From NCBI RefSeq assembly GCF_003945595.2, contig NW_024104420.1:742201-806200 (forward strand): DNA of 64,000 bases, written 5' to 3'. This document shows, piece by piece, positions 32,625 through 43,168 of the stretch. Every line of letters begins with the position of its first letter. Positions within the stretch are counted from its first letter, which is position 1. A program made the translations under genes and the position numbers. Below the pieces are notes generated by a model. It had not been told where the DNA came from and did not search any database. It saw only the letters and a list, made by a program, of their open reading frames with translations. Source of the stretch: Pipra filicauda (lineage: Eukaryota; Chordata; Aves; Passeriformes; Pipridae).

Positions 32625-33381
32625 TAGATATAGAGATAGACATAGACAACAGGTTAGCAAAGGCATATAGTGCCTTTGGAAAGCTTCTTAAAAGAGTTTG
32701 GCAAAATAAACACTTGAAGAAAAGTACAAAGATCAGTGTTTACAGAGCCACTGTGCTGTCTACTCTCTTATATGGGTCTGAATCATGGGGCATCTACTGC
32801 CACCACCTGCGACTCCTAGAACGCTTCCATCAACGCTGCCTCCGTTCAATCCTAAACATCCACTGGTCAGATTATGTGACCAACACATCTGTTCTAGAAC
32901 AAGCAGCAATCACAAGTATTGAGGCCATGTTGCTGAGAACACAGCTGTGATGGGCAGGGCACGTCTCAAGGATGAAGGACCACCGACTTCCTAAGATCTT
33001 GCTTTATGGTGAACTTACCACTGGCTGCCGCAAGAGAGGAGCCCCAAAGAGGAGATACAAGGGCTCCCTGAAACAACATCTCAGCCTCGGCCATATTGAT
33101 CAACATCATTGGTCTACTCTGGCCTCCAATCGGGAGGTCTGGAGACACACCATCTATAACGCAGCTGCTTCCTTTGAGAACACACGCAGGATCACTCTCG
33201 AGGAGAAAAGACAACGCAGAAAGAATTGCACTTTGCAGAATTTACCACCTAAGGAGTCTTTCTGCTGTGCCTTTTGCAACCGGTCGTGCCTGTCTCGTAT
33301 TGGCCTTTTTAGCCACCAGTACACTTGTAACAAATGTGGGTAGAGACCTTCCCAAATCTTTGTTCGCGAAGCCCAGCCATG
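32625..33381 (+). mobile_element. RTE-type LINE, 5'-truncated, nested in CR1
   Basis: About 757 bp of a non-LTR retrotransposon of the RTE clade, sense on the plus strand. One reading frame runs from about 32645 (DNRLAKAYSAFGKLLKRVW) to TAG at 33341-33343. It is interrupted only by TGA at 32948-32950, where family members have an Arg before W-GHV. Recognisable blocks are ISVYRATVLSTLLYGSESWG, LLERFHQRCLRSILNIHWSD, SIEAMLLRTQL and LLYGELTTGCRKRGAPKRR. The 3' UTR is very short (about 38 bases), as is usual in RTE elements, and it ends AGCCATG followed by the duplication. It resembles the AviRTE lineage described from some birds, but that subfamily call is inference. Confidence 0.85.
32645..33343 (+). 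pseudogene. RTE ORF2 C-terminal region, one stop
   Basis: The post-RT C-terminal part of the RTE polyprotein, about 232 codons. Upstream endonuclease and catalytic RT motifs are missing through 5' truncation, so it cannot be active. The single internal stop (TGA at 32948) is what a CpG transition of CGA gives. The last 30 or so residues hold a Cys/His cluster (CAFCNRSC, SHQYTC, CNKCG) with the SRIGLFSH motif shared by RTE elements. Confidence 0.82.
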
Positions 33382-33808
33382 ATATCTAGTATAAAGCTAC
33401 CCTCTTTCAGTTTAAAGCCATTTTACCGTGTCTGGTCGCTACAGGCTCTAGTAAAAAGTCTTTCACCATCTGTCTTTTAAGTCCTCTCTCAGTATTGAAA
33501 GGCTGGAAAAAGTTTGCCCCAGATCCTTTTCAACCCCAGCTGTTAGCCTGTCTTCATAGGAGAGGCGCTCCAGTCTCTGGATCATCTTTGTGGCCTCCTC
33601 TAGACTCACTCCAGCAGGTCCATGTCCTCCTTCTGTTGGGGACCTCAGGGCTGGATGCATTACACCAGGTGGGATCTCATTAGGAGTGGAGTAGAGGGGG
33701 AGAATCACCTCCCTTGACCTGCTGGCCGTGCTGCTTTTGGTGCAGCCCAGGATGCAGTTGCCTTTCTGGGCTGCAAGCACACCCTCCCAGCTTTATGTCC
33801 AAATTTCC
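33382..33808 (-). mobile_element. CR1 LINE, right half of the split copy
   Basis: Continuation of the antisense CR1. It starts ATATCTAGTATAAAGCTACC, runs through CAGTTTAAAGCCATTTTACC, a GTATTGAAAGGCTGG block, GGATCATCTTTGTGGCCTCC and GCAGCCCAGGATGCAGTTGC, and fades before a T-run at 33811. The order is collinear with 32391-32624, which shows that the RTE inserted into an existing CR1. Confidence 0.88.
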
Positions 33809-34732
33809 CTATTTTTTTTTTTTTAGATTCTCTTGCATACACTTGACCATATTTGCAGTTCCCACCTTGGTAATTAGTCTGTGCAGTTAGAACATTACAG
33901 ATGGGCAATAGGTGGTTCCAGAAAGGCCCTGTAATGAAAGTCACAAGTTATTCTGCTTTAAATCCTACCAGCCTATATTCTTTTCAGGAAAAGTTTGCCT
34001 AATATTATGAAAACCAATGCATGGCCTTAATCCTCTAGGAAAAACAAATAAGGTGAGAACAGTGAAAACAGTCATGTGGCTGTGCCAGGTGATAGCCTTA
34101 ATGGCTTTGACAACATCCCACTGGTGTAAGAAATTTCAAAGAATATTTTATTATATTTGTGATTTTCCCATTTAGAATGACATGCAACTGAGATAGTGTC
34201 TCATTTCCCAAAAGAGATGTTCTTAGCTAATGCAAAAGAAAATGGAGGTTGCATAAGTCTTAATTCATTTAATGTTCCGCTATGAAACTTCCAGATCCTT
34301 CTGGTATAATGTAAGTTTTTAGGAACTTGTGAAAAAAATTTAAATTTACATCAGACTTCTAGATGCTTTAAGTAGAAATGTGTCATCTATTGAGATCATT
34401 TAGAAGAAAAATAGTTTAGTGCAGGGTACTACGTGTTTCAGGGTAACCAGGCTTTTTGGTGTGGGGTGTTTTTTTCTTACAGTTCTGTTTACCTGTAAAG
34501 GAAATGCACCTCTCCTGTTTTGTGAGAACCCCTGTTTTGTTTGTCAGCCATGGGAAGCGAATGCTTTCAGCCCTTACACGTTTGCTTGGGTAGCACATGT
34601 AGATTGAGAACCTGTTTTTCGGAGGTAAAATTATGGAAATTTGTAACCCTGCTGACAAGTTACTTGTGTAGCCTAGAATGAAATTTTAACAGTAACTCAT
34701 AAGAGCAATTAAAGCACTTCCTTGTAACCACA
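33809..34732. other. Intron sequence, T-run then nothing recognised
   Basis: A T-run at about 33811-33824 follows the CR1. The rest is AT-rich without an identified element. Confidence 0.55.
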
Positions 34733-34800
34733 GTGGTGGTTGTACTTGATGATCTCGGAGGTCTTTTCCAACCCTGTTGATTCTATGATTCTGTGATCTA
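34733..34800 (+). repeat. CR1 3' tail remnant
   Basis: Contains TGATGATCTCGGAGGTCTTT, CCAACCCTGTTGATTC and TATGATTCTGTGAT: the last 70 or so bases of a CR1-type 3' end. A SINE sharing a CR1 tail is possible, but no tRNA-like head is visible. Confidence 0.7.
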
Positions 34801-37800
34801 GCACCAGATAACCCTAAGGAAGTGTACCTTGTCAATAGCCATATAATAAGGAAATTTTACAGAGAGTCCTTTGGATAAAGTCTTTTTTTATTTCAAATGC
34901 ATTGAGCTTTGCTAACATTACCTGGAGGTAAAGATGACTAGTTACAGCACATTCCAGGAAGTGCAGCTGTTTGCCCTCTTGGAAAATAATGAATATATTT
35001 GTTGTAGAGACTGTGCAGGGAGACCAATCCCTTGGTGACTGATAGTGGTTTCCTTATTGGAGAGTTTGAAGCCAAGAATCCGAGACTGTTTCAGATGATG
35101 CATATTAAAACCAGCATGAGCTTTTCCAGTCATAGACTGAAATGAGCTCTCATGTTGCAGTCATCAGCTACTTTCACTCAGATTCTTCTCTTCCATTGTT
35201 TTTCAAATAGGGACTTTAAAAAAACCCCTCACTTCTCAAGCTGCTTTTAGGAAAAAGCCTAAATGTCTGTTAAAATAAATTTTAGCATGGCAGAAGTAGA
35301 GAAGGGTTTACAACTTTACTAAATGTGGATTCTTTTTTTTTCAGTAGTTATATGGGTTTAAAGAAATTTAACTTAAAAAGTGATATTCATAATATCAAGC
35401 TCATCAGAATCAAACTAATTATGGTCAATTTTTGTAGTTCTGCTGGTTGTGCAATTTTAAAAAAATAGTACTATGTTTTGGATGTAAATTTCACTGCTGT
35501 TCTTCAATTAATATTGAATGCTATTCACTTTGACTCATAGAAAGTATTTTCTGATGTTTTATCACTTATTACCTTGGGATGCAAACTAAATGTTTTTTCC
35601 TAATGTTTATGCTGCTAGTTTAAAATTAGTGACACTTGGCAGAATTTTTGCCATTAATAATTAAGACTAATTCTTTTTTATAAGGTTTATAAGAGAGGTT
35701 TATTGCTTTAGTCCTGGCCTTGTATAAACTTATACCAATCTCATTAGGCTAATGGTGATGGCTGTGTTTTAGGAAGAGATAGCTGGAAGAAGCCTGCCTT
35801 CTGAATCACAGGCTCCAGGTGGCCCTGTAGCAAGCAGCTGCATCTCACATTGTGATCAAACATAATTTTAATTCTGCACAGGCATTTTCACTATTTACAG
35901 AGGTGGATGAAGGATTGCTCTAGTGTTGGAGGCTTCTGATGATTACTTGTCTTTTGTGGCTGGTCTGTTTTCCCTTGTTTTCATATCATGAGCTGAATTA
36001 CTTCTTTCTACGACCTGCTGTTCAGACCCTGGATATTTTTATAGACTGAGGTCTTCTGTAATTAGCATGCTTGTTGAAAGAGTAAATATGTCAAAACTCT
36101 TCTGCCTGCTACTGCATGCTGTGCACTACCTCCCCTTGACTTTGTGATTCCTGTGGTTTGAATCCTGCTCTCCTGAGCAATGTAGGTAAGAACATTCTTT
36201 TGTTTGCATACATACATACACATCTGTCATAAATAACATCTCTAGGTGAAGTTCTGTCACTGCTGGAATCACTGCTCATGATTTTTCTCTCCTGTTTTTA
36301 TTGCAGTGACAGAGATCAACCCCTCTAAGCGTTTTTGTGCTGCCACAGGCATACATACACCTTGGCATTAACTGTTGTTGCATTGTGGCAGCATTTCTGT
36401 TACAGCTTAGAAGACAGTTGGACTCAATGATCTTTTTACAAGGTGAATGATTCTAGGATTCTAACACTAATCATCAACATGCAGGCTCAGATGGCTGCAT
36501 TACTATCAGATTCTTATGCACATATTAGGAAACATGTGACAAGACGTGTTTTTCTTCATGCTTACCTGTGACAGCTGCTCTGAGCAGTGTGTGTGATGGT
36601 GTCGCAGCCGCTTTTGGAGCCCAAGGGCATATGGGGCTGTGAGGTCCTGGGTAAACCTGGTGAGGTCCTGGTGCATAGTTAAGGCTGTAACTGAAGCAAA
36701 AGGAGATGCAGCATATTTGATTCCTTCACTTTCTGCAAATGAGAAAGAGTACAGACCAATTCCTTAGCAAACGTAGTCAGGATACATCCATTTGAGCTGG
36801 TGGAAATGGTGGAAAACTTGTGAACATGTGAAGTTATCCTTACTTCAAGTGAAGGTTAAATAGTGTTTGTTCTCAGCACGCATTGCTGAGGTAGCTGCTC
36901 ATCTAAAGTTGGCTTGAGGATGAGGAGGGCCTAATTTAATAAGATAAATACCCTGTCAGCAGGAGAGAAGCTCGATGATGGTTGTTTATATTGAAAAATA
37001 CAGCATTTCAAGCATCAGTAGGTATTGAGACTGTGGATATGTGAGCCTCAAAGGAAACCTGTGGGGTGAGTATTGTGCTGGCACATCACCCAGGATATGG
37101 TGGGGAGTGGTTCTGGTGTCATCTTCTTGCCCACCTCCACCATGAGAACTGCGTGCCATGCAATGAAAGTAGGGGTTGATGAAAAATGGGATCAGTCACC
37201 AATGCTGACAGGCAGGTATGATGCAATGATATCCAAGCTAAGGACATTGTCATGGCAGGCCTGAATTTAGGTCTTGAGATGGTCAGAATGAAAGTTGGGC
37301 TCAGTATCAGTAGATAGTAACAAATGCAGTACACCTAGGAAAAGCTATTGAGGGCAGATAATGTCCCTTGCTTACTGAGAATGCTTAGTGCCTGACTGAA
37401 TGTAATGGAAATTTGAACTGAGAATTAGGGTACGCAGCAGTAGAATTTTTCAAAAAGTATGTTGTACGAGTGTTACTTCAAATGCAGGAGTCTCTGTGCA
37501 ATCAAGCCGCAAAGGGTTATGCATGACAGATACAGCTCTGGACTGGTAGCTGCAGTCAAGGGCTGCATAACTGAAGGAAATACTGTGAGCTAATAAATTT
37601 TCAACCTCAACAGAAAAGAGATGACTGGAGCAATTTTTTTACCTGTGTGGTCTCTGATTGGTTAGAGGATTGTGATACTTGCATGACTGGGTACAGGATA
37701 AGAAACAAGGCATCCTTAAGCCCACACAGTTTGTAACTTTGGTGAGTCTCTACAGAAGAGCTGAAACTGTGCTTTATTGTTTAGTCACATATCAAATGTC

Positions 37801-40800
37801 GGTATCATCCTTTGTATGCAGATGAGTGTCTTGTGTGTCTCACCATTGTTGTCTTATCTTTTTTGGAGCTGTAACAGATTGGTTGGTTTGGCATGATCTT
37901 GTGGCACAGTACCTTTTCCTTTTGCTTCCAGTTGATGATATCCTCTCTTTGCTGAAGGATTCAAGTCAGTAAGCACTAATTTCACACAACATCTTTGGCT
38001 GCCAAAAATGTCATGCAGTCCTGCTCCAATGCTTGTATTATTTCCTTCCTTGTGTCAGCAAAAACATTCATGTTCATCAGACTGAGGAACTCAATTATGA
38101 GATCAATTAGCCTTTTTTTATTTTTCCCTCGGCAATCTTTTTCTGTGAATCAGTTCTTCAGTCATGGTGTGTTGTACAGCTAAACATGCTTTTGCTACCG
38201 CAGGGAGCTCTCAGGCTGGGTGAAAGGAGAAGACAGAGTGAGTGTAACTGAGGTTGGGAATTGTGCAACCTCTTCAGTTGGAGGCAATGCTTAAAAATTT
38301 GTGTTCATGGAAGTCTCTCAGTCTGACTTTGCACTTAGATATACTGGTCTGTATCCCACTTCACTGAAACCAGCCCTCCTCAGAGGGACTTGTGTTTTGT
38401 CTTTCTGTGTTAAGGAAGTCTTTCAGCTTTGTGGGAGCCATGGTGCAAACGCTCACATCCTTTTGAGCCAAGTTATATTACTGAAGTTGAGGTTAAATAT
38501 GTTGCAAGATTTAAGTTTACCTAAACTGTAGAAGAAGGCTTCTTTTAGTCTGATACCCTCCCAGTACTTCCTGTTACCACTTTTCCTTTAGCAAGACCAC
38601 TGTCTAACTAGGCATTAATAGTCACTAATTGTTCACTAGTAGCTTTCCATATAATAAGTCTGAATTGGGGAAGATAATAGCTTGTTTTCACATGACCTAC
38701 TTTTGAGATAACCATTTCTGAATAATGTTTCAGTTTCTTAACCCTCTCTTTAAAAAGCGTGGCATAACCAGGAACACTGCTGTAAACCAAGAGGCAGTAG
38801 TAGTTGGTCAGGTCTCTTTTTTCCTTTTTCCATTCCCCTTTGTTGTTTGATATTTTGAAGTTTTCCTAAATTACAGATATAATGTATTCAACCTTAAATC
38901 AGCATAATCATCATCTGTGTATGAGAATTTTTGGGGAAATTTTGTACAATTTTTGTATTCTGAAATATTTTTAGGAAGAGTGTTTGATCCTCTTTAAGCC
39001 AGTTTTTTCTTTTTTTTTTTTTTTCCATTGGAACATTCAGTGCTTGATACAGGTTGGCTTTGTTTCTCAAGTATTAACTTGTACACCTGAAAAAAACTCC
39101 CTTTGAGTAAAGCTTATGATCCAAAACGTGTATGTTGTGCCACAGTAGTGTTTGGCACTTATTAATGCCACTTGTCACAGTAAAGTGAGAGATTTACCTT
39201 GAAATGCAGGGGCATTTGACCCAGGAATGCTTAAGTACAATGGATAAAAGGAAAATAGAAGATGCCAGACACTGGGGTTTTTTTTCATTAATCATAACTT
39301 TTTTTGGCTATGTCTAATGATTTAATTTTGTAGTTAGCTCTTAGAAATATCTGCCTCTCAGTATCAGCAGTGTCAGGGTTGAATTGCTGGATGTATATGA
39401 GAAGGGCCTATGTGCCATCTGCAATCCACATGTGGATATTGTGTTTTAAAAAAGCCCTTTGCTGTCTAAACATCTTAGTAAACAATGTGTAGCTGACATA
39501 CATATGCATGTCAAAATATTTTTATGTTTATAGTAGCAAACATACAGAGTTCTAAAACTACGCTTCCTTAGCAGTTGTTTAGTTGTTTTTGTGTAGCAAA
39601 TGGTAAGTCAGTGCGTGTGAAGGAAGGACTGAGATTGTTCAAAATACTTGAACTAAGGGAGGAAAACTTTAATCCTGATCTGCAGTCTTGTTTTCAAAAT
39701 ACATGAGAAAGTTAAAATTATATTAGTTCTTGAACTGGTTAGACTGAGTCCTGTGTTATTTGCTGCAATTCTTCTCTCATTCTCTAAAATCCACAGTATG
39801 GAAGACCACTTGAAGTAATATTAGTTGTGACAGAGATACTTGAACAAAACAAGACCATACAGAGAAGCAAAGCTGCTGTGAGTTGCTTCCCTGTTACAGT
39901 TGTATTTAATTATCTGCTGAAGCAGAGTGGTGAAGGCTTGGTAGCTGTAGATGTATGATTTTACTGTTCAGGATTTTTTCCGACTTCTTGAAGCTGAAGA
40001 GTACATTGTTTAGGGATTTTTTTTTCATTGACATAAATGAACAAAAGTAGATATTTCAAATGTCTTATAAATTAATATGACTTTTGTTCTAACTTCAGGT
40101 TTACTTTTACAGTATAAACAGATAACTCCTATTTTTAGGACCCTTAATTGCTGTAAATTAAAACAATTATTAAGTGCTAGTCCTTAAAGACTTAGAATAA
40201 ATTTTGTCTAATATTGTAATATTTAAGAAGTGTAGATAGGTTGGTACTGGGACTGGATCCAGCAAATAATAAATAATGCATTTATAATTTTAAAACACGA
40301 AAAAGTTGCACGGATGTTTCAGTATGTAAGTAGTTTCCATGTAAATCCTTTAAGTAAATGCTGTCATAATTCTTTGTCATCAATATGGTGGTGTCCTCTG
40401 CTGTTTACGAATTATACGAGCTAAGAGCCTTAACCTAATGAGTTATGAGATGTGTTTCCCAAGCTACAGATTTATGAACTTTTAAATATGTTCCTAATCC
40501 TTCCTGTTATGTTTTTCTTTATTTATTAACTCAATTGCTTTCTGAAATTCCTTTGTTTTGCATGTAACTACCTACCAGCCTTGCCATCTCTGCCTCTGAT
40601 GGATCCTGAACTGCAGGTGGTCAGGATGGTGACTGGTTGTGGTACCTTTTTAGATGTCTTGTGCTCTTCCTGCTTTTGGCTGCTGTTGAAGGCAGAGACC
40701 TGGGACAAACTTACCTTTGGTCTGGTCTGGTAGATCTCCTCTTTATGTTCACAAGTGATTAATGTTTAGAGTGAGGAAAACTTCTAGCTATGTTTTTAGA

Positions 40801-41384
40801 AAAGTTTAAGTTCATAGCAGCAAAAGTTGCTAAGGCATATGCTTCACTGGTATCCTTAATTTTTCTGTCACCCAACCAGACCTTCAAGTTTGCAGCAGTG
40901 CATGAACTGGGAGGTTTCTAGTACTGTAAAGAACATATCTTTTTCTTAATTAAGAGCTTAATATGTTCTGAGGTTCAAAGGTAGAGTAAGGAAACTGCAG
41001 AGGAATCTGCCCCCTGGCATTTTTTTTTCTCCACTGTCAGATAGATGCTTACTGATAGCTGATTTCTCCAGCTCCTTTCAGAGCAGGTAAGATTAAGTCA
41101 GGTGGCAGAGTACTCCCTGGCATTCAGAGAATTCATAAATCACCTTTCTGGTGATTTCCTTGTATGTATGATCATGTGTGTCAGCCTCACTCTGCTTCAA
41201 AAATAGTTTAAAACATAAATTATTTCTTTTAATAGTTTGAAGTTTATTCCTTTAGTACTTTAAAGCTCATTTCTTTAAATTTTAGTTTATTTGTACTCAT
41301 ACAACCTCAAGATGCTTCCTCTTACACAGGGACATGAAAGCATGTAACCATGCTTTGTTCTTCATCTGCTGCAGTTCAGTGATT
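34801..41384. other. Intron sequence with one CR1 tail
   Basis: About 6.6 kb. A CR1 tail remnant lies at 36414-36461 (GACTCAATGATCTTTTTACA and ATGATTCTAGGATTCT) and a short CATA repeat near 36208. T-runs occur near 39008-39024. No exon recognised. Confidence 0.5.
36414..36461 (+). repeat. CR1 3' tail remnant
   Basis: CAGTTGGACTCAATGATCTT followed by GAATGATTCTAGGATTCT matches the CR1 3' end order; about 50 bases remain. Confidence 0.5.
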
Positions 41385-41617
41385 TCTCAAATAGTGTTCA
41401 CCCTACCACCTCAGTCAAAGGTGGCATATACCTCCAGCATCTGCTGCTACCAGAGTTTGGGGCCTTTCCCAAAGCTCTTGAAATGTACGGTGACAAGTCT
41501 GAAGACTGACAAAGGCTCTGAGGCTTTCTTCTGGTGTCTGAATGCTACAAAGATCGGAATAGGCTGCTGCCAGATGTCTAAAGCAATGAATATCAACGTG
41601 TTCTACCTAAATGAAAT
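41385..41617. repeat. 233-bp direct repeat, copy 1
   Basis: Pairs with 42936-43168 at an offset of exactly 1551 bases. By eye I count 6 substitutions and no gaps (about 97% identity). It includes CACCTCAGTCAAAGGTGGCA and ATATCAACGTGTTCTACCTA. I do not recognise a family. An open frame crosses both copies on the plus strand, but no known protein is evident. Confidence 0.92.
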
Positions 41618-42935
41618 TCTTGGAAAGCACAAATTTCACATGGTTTTACTGCTTAACTATCCATCTTGAACTCACTTGCCTGGTACTATTGACTGTGAAG
41701 AAGATAGCTTTACTCTGCTCTTTTGACAGAAATCTGCATATGCTTGTGTTAAAGTTTGTACTGCCAAGCTACTAAACACAACAAATGTTAGCACAACAAA
41801 TTGAAATAATTTTATATTCAAGTATTTGCATATAAACTATTGAAATAGTTTATATTCACTAGACTTAAATGCTTAAAATAATTTCCTTTCCTCAAAGAAG
41901 TAAGCTGATTCCATTACTCTTCCAGAAGATCATCTTGCTTTGAATTTTCCCTACAAGAGATGCTGGAATCACAACTGCGAGGATAGAGCTTTGCCATTGA
42001 GGTGTTCCTCTTCATTTTCTTCCCTGTCTCTGAAAGAAGCTAAACCATAATTTCACCTTCTCTAGAACCGCAAACTCTGCCTCTGTTACTTAACATTACG
42101 ACGACTTGTACTCATCCATATATTCAGAAAAGGAAGCAGCGCTGTTGGTGATAACTCTTCCTGTCTTGACCTCCAGCTATCTCACCACCACGTCTTTGGG
42201 CGCCTGCCAGAAGTGGTGTGTTTTTCTTCTTCCTCTGTTATGCATTTGGATACAGAATGTACATTTTCCATTTCTTTGCAGTGGTATAATCATGAACATC
42301 AATTCTTAGATTTATGATATCCTGCCTAACTATAGTGGAGTGTGTGATGCCATCAGCTGCCATATTCCACATAAAATGATGCAAGGCATCAACAATCCCT
42401 GAAGATAGCTGTGATTGCAGTCATCCTGAGAATTTTAAGTTCTTTCTGAATGCTGCAAGGCTAGACAAGGGCTTTTTGGGGGGAACAACCTATCCAGATT
42501 CAGATGACATGGAAGCTATTCTCTTCAGCTTAGTAGTACACTTGGGTGGTTAAGGCACAGCATTTTTGTGTACCTCTGCACAGCAGCTCCATGCAGTGTG
42601 GAGGGATGTCTAGCATTTGCCCACTGAATGAACAGCTATCATGCTTTAGTGTTGACAGTCAACAACCATAATGTATCATATAAACAAAAGTATGAGATCT
42701 TTTTCCTATGTAGGGAAGTCATTGACTTTTGGGAGGTTGTCTTACAACATAACTCAGTTTGGTTGAACATCTGGGCTGCTAGTGAGAGGCCCAGGACAAA
42801 AGCTCAAAATAACACAACTTGAAATAAGAATTCCTAGGCCTTACCTTTCTTTTTTACTTTAAAGAGCAGTGGCTTTTCTATTTCTGAGCCTACTGATTCC
42901 TAGCACTGCAACTGGATGCCTTCCTCCCTGCTCAG
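41618..42935. other. Spacer between direct repeat copies
   Basis: About 1.3 kb, somewhat less AT-rich in places (42,050-42,230), with no recognised element. Confidence 0.55.
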
Positions 42936-43168
42936 TCTCAGATAGTGTTCACCCTACCACCTCAGTCAAAGGTGGCATATACCTCCAGCATCTGCTGCTA
43001 TCAGAGTCTGGGGCCTTTCCCAAAGCTCTTGAAATGTATGGTGACAAGTCTGAAGACTGACAAAGGCTCTGAGGCTTTCTTCTGGTGTCTGAATGCTACG
43101 AAGATCGGAATAGGCTGCTGCCAGATGTCTAAAGCAATGAATATCAACGTGTTCTACCTAAACGAAAT
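42936..43168. repeat. 233-bp direct repeat, copy 2
   Basis: Second copy of the 41385-41617 unit. Homology starts at TCTCA and stops at CGAAAT, where the sequences diverge abruptly on both sides. The absence of gaps and the sharp edges argue for a recent duplication rather than two old members of one repeat family. Confidence 0.92.

Noticed and set aside
34733..34800. Possible tRNA-derived SINE
   Set aside because: Only the CR1-like tail is present; no A box, B box or tRNA fold upstream.
41334..41669. 111-codon frame, repeated as a 110-codon frame at 42945-43277
   Set aside because: The similarity reflects DNA duplication. No start context, splice sites or protein family supports coding, and the ends differ once the repeat stops.
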